Shown here: piece after piece, positions 31,001 to 43,000 of the stretch | How the letters are laid out: the number at the start of each line of letters is the position of its first letter | Numbering within the stretch: position 1 is the first letter of the stretch | Origin: Corallium rubrum | Taxonomy: Eukaryota; Cnidaria; Anthozoa; Scleralcyonacea; Coralliidae | DNA: 64,000 nt | Reading direction: 5' to 3' | Assembly: GCA_964035015.1 (NCBI GenBank) | Contig: OZ036005.1 | Coordinates: forward strand, 6,438,188 to 6,502,187 | Made by a program: the position numbers and the translations under genes | Notes under the pieces: model-generated | The model's database searches: none | Told to the model about the DNA's origin: nothing | The model's input: the letters and a program-made list of their open reading frames with translations, nothing else

Positions 31001-34000
31001 CCTTGATATTTTCTTTTAAAATGAGTAAAAATAGACGGGCATTTTATCGTATTGTGGCTTTGTTGTATTTACAGGCAGTTCGATTTTCATTTTAAGTTGT
31101 ATTAATCCTAAACTTTGAATATACAAGGGGGTTTTTAAGCTTGTCAATTTCAACCAAGGTTGTTATGCTCACGTCATCAAGTTTCCTATCCAGTCTTTTT
31201 ATATCCATGGTCTGAGATAGGGTATGGATGCCGATCACGCTCGCGCCAATCCACGACAGGACAGACTACGACTTTTCCAATCCATGTGTCGTCAAGCGGA
31301 GACTATTAAATAACTGCAACGACTCGGGTCGGGATAGGGTATTGATTTTTTGAGCTTTACGTCTGGGATAGGGTATTATAAAATAACATGTATACTACGC
31401 GAGCCCTGATTGGTCAATTGTCGTGTTTGGATCAGACACGGAAAATTCCCGCCAAAACGATTTTTTGAAAATGTCGGACACTATATCATATTCACTTGTG
31501 CTTATTTTATAAAAGAAATACCAAATGGTTTTTCCGTGTTTGGAGACTCTTATCCAAACACTTGGGAAATTGCTCGACTTTCGAAAAGTTAAAAACACTC
31601 GCCTACGGCTCGTGTTTTGTTACACTTTTCTCCAGTCTCGCAATTTCCCGCGTGTTTGGATCAGAGTATCCAAACACGGAAAAACATTTGGTATTTCTTT
31701 ATGGAAAATCACCTTTTCAAGTCTGGGATAGGGTCAGGATTTTGAGGTCACTGCAAGTCCCCCCCCCCCGGCATATTACTACCAAAGTCAGTCACGCCCA
31801 AAATTACGGCGCACCAATGGCAAGCCTAAAGTAAACAAATGTGATCACGTGAGAGGGGTAAACAAAGACGTTTTGGTCGGGGCAAAAAATATCTAGGTTT
31901 CCGGTTTCCCGTTTCCTACTTATTTTGCTCCCTAGCAAAATGCCGACCCTAATCTTTTTATTGAATTTTTGAAAAGCATGGGCCGGAGTTACAGAATGAT
32001 TTGCATCTTGGGATAGCGAGCATAGCGGCAGAACCTAGTAATGTGCTCAAAATTAGCTTTAATAGATGTGCTACCGTAATTGATATTTGGTTTTGGAAAG
32101 ATTGTCATGCCTGAGCACTAAATAAAAAAAAAATAAAAAATCCGATCTACGCTACCTAAGTTTTTGTGAAACCCAAGCATTTTCGTTTTTTGGCCTGGTT
32201 AAAAGATCTCGCAAGTCAACGCCTCGGTCTTATATATACACGATGTAAATTGTAAACCATGTCGTCGATAATGCAGTCTCGTAGTTCAGGCGACAGAGAC
32301 ATCCCACGGTAATATTTGCGTCCTTTAGATGTAACATCGAACGCTGCCATAATAAAGAACTAAAGATCCATATGACATAAACTTGCCGTAAAGACAGCAT
32401 TCTTTTACTCACGTGATCACATTCGTTACAGGTAGGCTTGCCAATAGCGCGTTGTTATTCTGGGCGCGACCAACACTCTACTGATTTTGGAAGTATACTA
32501 TAATTTGAAAAAGATTAGAGCTGCGCCTATGGACCATTTTCATAATCCACTAATCATTGTCAACAATCGATTAACAATCAATTAATCGTATTACGCGAAT
32601 CGCGTAGCATTAGCCCTAATGTTTCGTCTTATTCTGTGGTTTCGTGTACCACAATTGAAGTATACATGTAGAAATGTTAAGGTTATATTTCAAAGAAGAC
32701 AAGTACTTTTTATTTAAACTGAAAAGCTTACGACGATAATCAAGAACAATATAAACAGTACGCTTAGCAGTCGTCGATGATTCGATTGTTTGTAGCAGTA
32801 ATCGCTTGCCAGGGAAAAGGAAACATAGGTACGCACTGCGGACATGCGTCTACATGTTTAAAAGGTGCTGCGTGTTACACGGTGCAGCTTTTTGGGAAAT
32901 TGCAATGATTTGTGAACCAAAGGAACCGAGACAAGTTTCACGAAGAGTGTTACACAGTGCAGATTTGTATGGTTCGTGAAATTTGTCACGCAACGACGTT
33001 CAGTGTATGAGGCTGACATAATTATAAGTAATAACATGACTTGAGGGAAATTAGCGATTAAATTTCCCCGCCGCCGAGGGAAGATTTGTGAAAGACTTTC
33101 ACAAATCTTCCCGAGGCAAAGGGGAAATTTAATCGCTAATTTCCCTCAAGTCATGTTATTAGTTTGTAATATTATGATCGTCGAGGAAAACTTTGAGAAT
33201 CTTACCGACAGGAAATTTACACGGTTGATGTTGATCAGAGAAGTTGCATCTAATTTTCCCGTGCATGTTGATGAGGGAAAATATATGCAAGCGGGAAATT
33301 ACTTTGTCTTCTAATTTTCCCTCATCAACATGCACGGGAAAATTAGAAGACAAAGGATAAATTTCCCTCTTGCATGAGCGATGAGGGAAATACGAGGTTT
33401 ACATTCCCTCGGAGAACAAAAGAATCCGAGGCGATCATGGTATTAGCTTAATTGTTATATAGCTAGAGTTTCACTGGATACAACGATGACTGTCATTGGT
33501 TGGTTTGTGGTCACATGACCTTAGCTAAATTTCAACGTCTAGCGAGTGGGCAATAATTGAAACTTATTGCCCGCTCGGTCAATAAGTTTTCAATCGTTGC
33601 CCGCTAGAACTTTGAACTCTTCACGGCATCCTATAAACAAAAGCTTGTTTGGTACGAAAAAAAGAATATTTATAGGTCTTCAAAGCATGTGTGAAGATTA
33701 ACTGGAGAAATGTATTGCTGTTCTTTTGTTCTGAGACTCATATTTATTTGGTTGAAGTGAAATTACGGAGCCAGGCGAAATGTTTTGGTAAGTCTTTCAG
33801 TTTGTCTTTTGTGTACTTTCCCTTGATAAACGTCGTAATTATTCAGTGAAACTCTAGCTATATAACAAAACACTTAATGTCTGATCCCTCGGGAAACAGT
33901 TTATTATGCTCTTCGGCCGACGCGCAACCTGTGGTTTGCCGAAACAGAGTCATAGTAGAAACATCCATGCTGCTGATATAGCGCTACATGGTTGCGTAAA

Positions 34001-37000
34001 CACAAAAAGAATCGCTTGATGCACCGGGCCGAGCTCTAAAAAATGTAGGGATACACAATGTTTATTTCTAGTTTGTTGAACTTTTGGCCTGTTTATCTTT
34101 AGAAGTTGAATTTTACATACCCTGGTCCCAAAGGTTCGCCGCCTGCTACCCCAAAAATGCTGAAAGCGGCGAGAGAACCTCTGGTCGAAGACGCCGTTTC
34201 TTTGATCGCTCCAAGTCATTAAAGTCGCTAAGGTCAGATTATGACCCCATTTTCTGATTGGCTCAGAAATCTGTTGGCAAGTGTTTTTATTGGTCGAGCT
34301 TTGAATAAATTACTGCAACATGAAAGCGAGATTGGTGGCGTCTTCGGCCAAAAGTTCTCTTGCCGCTTTCAGCATTTCGGGGATAGCAGGCGGCGTAAAA
34401 ACTCTGAGAACAGGGTAAAGTTTACAATGACTGGAAAAAATAAATTTGGGGGAGGATTTTTTCACAAAACTATTATCTTTTCAGTACAAAAAATTAAAAA
34501 CCTTTGTGGTATCTTGATATTGAACTTGGAATCCTCCTGACTCAGCAAGTTGTTGAAGCTTTTTCATCGATGGAGTGCTGCCATTCTGCAAGATCTCATC
34601 TGAGATTGGCTTACCGACTGGAGCACCTGGGGCACGATTTAAAACAGTGACAGTTGGACCAATCTAAATGCAAAAAAAAAAAGAAAAGGATTGTGTATCG
34701 TTCCAGGAAACAGTCATTTTCAGCCATCGGTGCCATTTGGCACTTTATTTTTGAATCTGTCTATAAATGTGGTTAAATGTAATTTAAGCAAAGTTAACTG
34801 CCGATGTAGTTAGCCAGCGGACTACCCCTTACGATCTTGGGGAGTTCCAAGATCTTGAGGAGGCCCAGGGGCGCACACGCACGGTTCCCATTTGGCGGGG
34901 CTTGTGTCTGTAGCGTTGCTGCTATCTTTGCTGGCTTTGCTTGCTAGCCTGTTGCTCAGCTCTCGTGTCTTTTGCATTTGGATTGTCGCTTGTTCCCCCA
35001 CCCTTCCCCCACCCCCCTTTCAGGTAAGTAAGTTAGACTTGTGTTATACGTAATACATATTCCACTGATTACTCAGTGTGACAGGTGCCGGGAGGTCTGC
35101 CTTGGCAGAGTTGTCATGGTGACCTCTTACTGCTTACAATCTTGTCCCGAAGTCGGGATTGCTCAATTGCTTGCCCCGAAGTCGGGATTGCTCAATTGCT
35201 TGCTATGTTGCATTGCTCATTGCTTACGGCTAGATTGCTTAGCCTTGGCCACCTATGGCACCTACCTCCAACCAACAACGAAGATCTGGCAGTTAACGCC
35301 AGACGATTTTACTCATCAAGGGAAGACCTCCTGACATGGGGGAGTTAAAGGGTTAATAAACTATCTCCTTAACCTTGTCATTCCCATCTGTGCCATTTAG
35401 CGGTTTCTATTTTTTACAGAAAATTTTACTCATCAAGGGAAGCTGATCTCCTGACATGGTGGAGTTGAAGGGGGTTAACACATTCCTGTCTGCAGCAGCC
35501 ATAAACAGTCTCTTTATTGAAATAAAAGAAACGTTCTCTGACCAAATGATTTTATCACAAGCTTTCGGCTACCAGTCTGTAGCCTTCGACGGGTGAAATA
35601 AAAGTGGGGTAGTGACAAAACAGCGCGAATACCCCACTTTTTCACCATCCCACTTTTATGGCTGTGCCTCCTCTATATTTTTAAGTCTCTTTATTGTTTT
35701 ATTCGGTGTAACACAAGACACTTTTAATCGTCAAAAAGATGATTCTTAGACAATCATCCTTGGCAACAATAGCATACCTGTCAAGTCTTACACATTGTTT
35801 GGGAGGCTCCCGGATTTTGGCCATTTCGCCAAGAAAAGGCTTGTTGTATCTCCCAAAATTGATAAAAAAAAAACGTTTAATGCCAATGGTAAAAGACCAA
35901 TTAGCTTTTTGTCTAGTCTAAAGTTCTCTGAAAATTGAAGAACCTTTTCCTCCTTTCAAGAAAATCTTACATCAGCATGTGCGTAGCCTGTGCACATCCG
36001 GAAAACCCGCCGGTAATCCGTCTGCGAACAATGGGCCTTAATCTTGCCCAATGACGTCAGTATTAGTGGAGATTTTGATAATAGACTGTCACTGGTTCAC
36101 ACTGTCGGCGTTTATTGTCAAGCGTTTTGATTGGCTCGCGGACCTTTAGTGTAACCAATTAAAATGGTCTGTTTGACATTAATTGATATGTTTACGCCAG
36201 GTCATATCAGTTTAACATAATTATGCAAATTAGCTCCTGCAAGCATTCTGTCGATTGTTCACAGACAGATTACCGGCGGATTTTCTGGGTATGCACAGGC
36301 TACAAGTGCGCGATAGCCAGTAGTTGAATCAGAATTTTTTGAGTGATAGTGTACACATACTGTATGAGCCCAGTCATGGAAGACAGTCATCTTTTGGTGA
36401 GTTGACGTCGTCTTGAAGACGTGAAAATGGTCTAAGTGGCGTTGTACAAAGAACGCAATCTCGTTACCTGAGTCCACGTTCCCCACTGGGAAACGAAAGA
36501 CTCTGGGATAATCCGTTTCACATCGATATTTCATTGGCTGATGAACACAGTGAACTCAATATAACTCTTCTTCCGGATAACAAGAATCCTGTGATGGCGT
36601 GAACGGATTATCCCAGAGCCTCTCGTTTCCCGGGTGGGGAAGGTGGGCTCTGGGAACCAGATTGAAAAGAACGAGGACAGTGTTGGGATTTCTCCTTGGG
36701 ATTACAAATTATTCATTCTCGTTGTTTTACAACTAGAATTCTTTTATTTGGAGGACGCTGTCGTTGAAGTCGGAGAATCTTAAGGTCCCTGGTACTAACT
36801 CAATCACCTCACTCTAATAGTAAATACTCCACAAACTTTTGACTGCACCGCAAAAATTCTACTGACCTGTTGAGAATGATTGGTTAGATGTTTGGTTTGA
36901 GGTTGGTTTGTCATAGGTCTGCTGGCCATCTCAGGCAGTATGGGAAGCAAACCAGGGGGGAGCTGTCTACCCTCAGAGCCATGCTCCTTGGCACCAGTCT

Positions 37001-40000
37001 TCTCCTCATCTTGGTTTTGTTTCTAAAAGGTTTTAATGGAATATAAAGTTATTCTTTTTTTTTCAGTAACAAATTGAATAAAATCTGGATTTTTTAATTA
37101 AATAGTTTGAACTAAATCCTTATCTACAGTATTATTCTTCACTTCTTGCTACTACTATAAGACTAGGTTACCTACAAGGAAGTGAATGCCGCCTTATCAA
37201 TTTGTTGGTATATATTATAACATAGATGTAATACAACGGCGTTTCTGATTGGCTACCGTGCGTGCTCCATAACTCGATGAAAATTTCAAACGTAAGTATG
37301 AGCACTCAAACGTACTGGCTAGAGTTGAGGATACGTTTGTATGCAAAGTGTATGAAAGAGCAGGTGATGGGGAGGATAGTGACGTAGATGAGAGCATGGA
37401 TCTGGGAAATGCGGTACAGTTAGAGATTATTAGAAAGTTTTGTTACCTAGGGGATATGCTGAATGGAGGGTGCGTTGTGCGTGGGGGAAGTTTAAAGAGT
37501 TGTCTGTGATCTTGACAAGGAAGAAAGTGTCATTAAAGCTAAAGGGGAAGCTGTATGTGACGTGTGTGAGGAGTGCTATGGTGTATGGAAGTGGGACATG
37601 GGCCATGATGACTGCAGAGCAGAGGGGGAGATTGGAGCGGACAGAGATGAGGATGGTGCGATGGATGTGTGGTGTATCGCTAAAGGATAGAGTGCCGAGT
37701 GTGGAGGTGAGGGAAAGAATGGGGATTGAGTTGGTGTCTGATGTTTGGTGTCTGATGTGATAAAGCGGAACCGGTTGAGATGGTTGGGACATGTGCTGCG
37801 GAAAGACGATGGTGACTGGGTGAAGAAGAGAGCATGTCGCTCGAGGTGGAAGGTACAAGAGGACGAGGAAGACCGAGGATGACATGGAGTCAGGTGGTGG
37901 AAAGGGATATGCGAGATTGTGGGTTGAAAAGGGAGGATGCTCCGAAGAGAGAGAGAAGTGGAGGGAACTGCTGTGGGGAGCCGCCGGCCAACACCCGCGT
38001 AAGCGGGGAAAACGGCCGTAAAACGATTGTTGTTTTGTTGTTATGCTAATACCGGTAAATTAAAAATAATAACGCCTTCATAACAAGAGTTTGATAATAC
38101 TAAATTAACCACAGGATAAATCAACATTCATCGATAATAGTCTCACGTGCTTGCACTGATTACAGATAACGTGCTCTAGGAATTTCTTTTTATTAAAACA
38201 CTTGTTATTTGTAATAAGTAATATAATAACTGACAAGCGGCTAAAGAATGTATGAAGAAACCACTATTAAAAGGAGCGGGATTGCAGAATAGACAATTGT
38301 CTAAAGACAGTGTAGAACCGATCACTGTATAGACCAACTAGTCAGACAAACTATTATATTATATTATAGAAACAAACCTCGGCAAAATGCAAGTTTTCTA
38401 CCACTGTTTCGCATTTAAAACTTGATTCTTGCTACTAATGCCTAATGGTCTATCACCAATAGACATCGAGTAGCTCAGAATACAGCATTTGCCATAGTCC
38501 ACCAGTTGGGTTAAACTAAATTGTGATATTGCAGTATACACCAAAAATTGGCCCGTTTTATTGCCCAGTGCCTTACTGGTACTCACTATCATGCACGTAT
38601 ATCACTAACCTGGCCTTGAAACAAAGAATAGAAATGATGTTTCTTGCCGCGTAACGCAGGCCTAGATCTCTGTCTAATCTCTTCTGCTCTATCCTTAGTC
38701 GTGCCTTCATCTTCACTACTACTGTTACTCAAGAACTCACTAAAGAACTGGTTCTTGACCAAATCTTCTGACATACAGCCCATCTCTTCTTCGCTCGAAC
38801 ACTGGCTACTAGCTGACTGGCTGTCAATCTGAGTACTAGATTCAGCTATGTGTTCATCACTAGATGATGGAATAAGCTGAAAACATTTCTGCTAAAACAA
38901 AATAAAATTAACTGTTACTCTAACTGGTCTGGAAGATTATTCTCAAAAATAATTCAGTAGTTCTAAGCTAAATACAGATTAGAAGCCTGGGCACTGGCAC
39001 TAAATGCCATAGAGATCATATAAATACTAGAGGGGGCATTGGTGGAAAAATTTGGTAACCACATGGGGGCTGCCATTACCTATGATATTTCAGTCAATTG
39101 GTTGGCAAATGTACTAGACCCAGTCCTTTGCCAACCAACGCGCCTAATGTTTGCCTCTAAAAATATCCAAGATGACGGCGTTCAATTGGTTACCCGTGGT
39201 TGGCTGAAATTGGGATTGGATGTCCCCTCTAGTATTTATATGATCTCTATGCTAAATGCACTGGTGTTCAGATCACTGATCTGAAAAATAGGACTGGATC
39301 AAGTGTTGGATGAGCTGATTTTGAAGCCAGCATATCTGCATTGACCAGAGATCATTAGAAACTGCGATTGTGCAAGCAAATCAAACTGAGACACTTGCGA
39401 AATGGGTTTAGAGTCTGGCCAATATATTTACTTTGCTAACCATAAATACACAAAAATCTGAACTTAATTTGACGCTTCACAGTTGGCTTTTCTCACCAGA
39501 TAATTAGAACCAATGGCGGCCATATTGGAGTGACCTCATTACAAATTCAATGGCTAATCTGAGAGGAAAAGAAAAACTGACCGACATCAAATAACTGTCC
39601 AACCAATACGTCCCTTCACTAACATTAATTAGTAGAAACTTACTAGTATTCTATTACAAATGCTGCAATCTGATTGGCTACTCTACTCGATATCTATTCG
39701 TCAATAGATAGCGAGTAGCAAATTGAGTACCAGTACTCGCGCGGCCATGCAGTAAAACAACATGGAGGACACCATTCTCGTCCCCAGAGCCTCTCTCGTG
39801 CTGGCGCGCGGAAAAGGCTCTGGGGGAATCCATATATCAACGCGATTTGATTGGTTGTTAAAATTCAAAGGCCTATAACGGAGCTTAGTGAATACGTTTA
39901 TAAATAAACAGTATTTGAAACACGAAAACTGACAACGAAGCACAATTCTAATCATAATTCTAATCCGAACAATTTAATCGAACGTTTACCAACGCAAACA

Positions 40001-43000
40001 ACCCGTTTCCCCTTATATAATTACATCAAACACAGAAGACAGACAGCAATTTGAAACCGATAGACGATACAATAATATTAAAATCTCATTGAAATATACA
40101 AGTCAAATGTAAACGAACAGTGCAACAAATTAAAGAGAACTACCTTCACTAAAAGAGGCCGTAAATACGAAGAAATTCCGACGGGGCTCTATTGCCAAGC
40201 TCTGAAGCGAACTCGTATTAAAATTTTAATGTCTTCTGTCCCGCCGAGTAAACGCGGAGATGAGCCACACTTGACAAATACCTTCTTTGAAGTTCGAACG
40301 GAATGTACTACAATCACAACTGTTCTAAAGTCAAACGAGTTAATACGAGGCAGCCAAACCGCCAGAATCGAAAACGAAAGGAAAATTTATATTCCAAAAC
40401 AACTGTCGATGATCTCGTGTCTTAATTAAAACCGCGAACTTAATTAAACGCATGCGCTTTTGAAAGAACACCAAAGAATCTTGGTGTTCCGGTTTGGATT
40501 CTCCCAGAGCCTTTTCCGCGCGCCAGCACGGGAGAGGCTCTGGGGACGAGAATGGGAGGACACGAGGAGTGAAAGATTGTTTTGCCTTGGTTTTCGCACA
40601 GAAACAATGGTTCTGCTCCGTTTTTTGAAATAATTTGGAAGAACTAAGGTACACGAGTTAGTTTCTACTAAAACAATTAGATTATTCGCTCTCAATTTCT
40701 ATGATCACTCATAGAAATTTCGAGCTCATAATATAATTGTTAAATAGAAAATGTCAGAATACCTTCCAACATGGCTGCAACGCCACAGTAGCTGTTAGGT
40801 GGTCACTCCAACATGGCCGCCGTTGGCTTCATTTTCAGTAATAGATCCAGTCCTATTTTTCAGATCAGTGGTTCAGACACGTTCCCAAACCCTAGATACA
40901 GTTGGCACTTATTGGCCCCATATTATAGTTTGGCAATGATTTTTGGATAAGTTAGGGTATTTGGGAAAAAGTGCTAGGCACTGTGGAAATCCTGTTCAGA
41001 TTGGTGCCCGTGCCAGCATGGTGCCTGGGTACTACCTCTCAAGGTAGTGCCCTAGCCTGGTTACCTGGCCCAATTTCAAAAGAAATAAGGGCCAGGTAAA
41101 CACTAATTACAATCTCGTGTCATTCAGGGCTAAATCCACTTGTACGTCTGCGCATGCTTTGAAGGCGAAAAAGTTTCAACCAATAGGAAAGCAAGAAACT
41201 TTAGTGGTCTACCCGTGAGAAACTTTAGGTAGTGCCCGTGCTACGGTGTTCAAACTAGAGCCCGTGCCCAGGCATGGGCATTCAGTCTGAACACCACCTT
41301 AGACAAGCCTGAAAATCATTTTTCTTGCCCTTTCTGTCACAATGACAAGGATCAATCAAATTGTACCTGCTGCACTGACTCAGCACTGCAAAGCCAAGCT
41401 TCATCTGTACTTGAGCAGTTGACTAATGCCAGACTTATATGTTGGCAAGGGCAGTATCACGTTGGCCATACTGCAGAGTTGCCTCTGGAGTTGGCTAAAT
41501 GTTTCCATCTCATTTGAGGCAGCACTTCACTTGCAATAGTAACTTCTAGTTAACATTGTACTCAACTGTAATATACATGTATTAAGACATTGTGCCATGT
41601 TGTAGGCGTTCTGCTATGCTATGCTATAAGATGTTTTGCAGGGTCCAAATTAGCGCTTCAGATCAGCTTCACTTTGCTCCTTTAATTACTCCTCTAATTA
41701 ATTAAATATTGCCTTTCAATTAAACATTACTCTTCTCTCTGAGACGGTCTTTTCATTCATTTTACACACTTTTATTTTCTTTGTACAGTCTATGTTACAT
41801 GTTCGTTGTTAGACGATATGCCACGTTGAAAAAATCACACAATGTTCTGAACAATTACGCCACATTGCCGTCACACTGCGTTCTTGCTTTTACTTTACAT
41901 TCTGAGAAGTTATGCTACATTCTGAAAATACGTTTCGTTCTGAATAGTTACTGTTTGGTATAAGTCACGCTATGTTCAGAAAAGTCACGTTACTTTTTGC
42001 AAGTTACGTTATACGTTACGCTACATACGTGCTGAAAAAATTATGCTTCATTCTAAGAAGTTACAGTGTTACACTGCTGTCAGAAAAGTTGCGCTACGTT
42101 CTAAGTTATATGCTACGTTCAGAAAAGTTTTCACTACATTTAAAGAGGTTATATGTCACATTCTTGATACTACGTTAGTCGTTATGCTACATTTTTCAAA
42201 AATGAGCTTCGCAATTTTTTTGTAGAACTGCTTCAAATTTTTTTCCAAATTTTCATAATTGCTTTGCAATTTGCAATTGCGATGCGTTAACTCAGACCTT
42301 GCAAATTTTGCACGTTATAACACATTCACTATGTTTTAGTGTTTTACACTTATTTTACACCATAAGATGTTCTGCTAAAATTCTAGAAATAAAAAAATTG
42401 TACTGGTCAATGTATGGGATGCTATGTTTGGGAGAGTAACCCATTACCCAATCAGAATACTCATATCTATGATATTTTTCACTAGTGAAAAAATCATTTC
42501 AACAATCAGAAAACATAAACACTAATTGTTTAGCTAATGAGAAGTTTTATTTTCTATTAATTACTTCAGTTTTAATTTTGGATAATGGGCATCATAAGCT
42601 CAGTATCCCATGGTGATACCTAGACTTGCTCCAAGTCCACCTCTTAGTGCTAGTTTTTGCGGGTGAGTGGAAAGGTGGGAGAGCAGAAAGGCAGGTTTTT
42701 GAAGTCCAATTAAATATTCTGGCGGGAAATCGCTGAAATGTACAGTACATCGCCCTGTTTTGATGTGTTTTGGGTTGTCGTACATGCAATGGAAAGTGGT
42801 TCTACCCTACTAAAACGTTTTCAAGAGTTTGTTTAACTCCACCTTCCAAAGATATCACTTGCATAGCAATTTAGCCTGTGCACCGCAGGTGGGAAAAGTG
42901 CTTTTCAAAGAGGAACCGAAAGGAAAGGTCAAAAATGTTCAAAAACAACTTTGACAAAGTCTAGGTGATGTACCATGAAATTTTTTGAATTGGGATGAAC

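Noticed and set aside
41390-41465. Extra Staufen exon on the minus strand (ends GCAGCAG|GTACAA)
   Set aside because: The candidate length (about 56 nt) would break the frame between exons 1 and 2, and the upstream acceptor lacks a pyrimidine tract.
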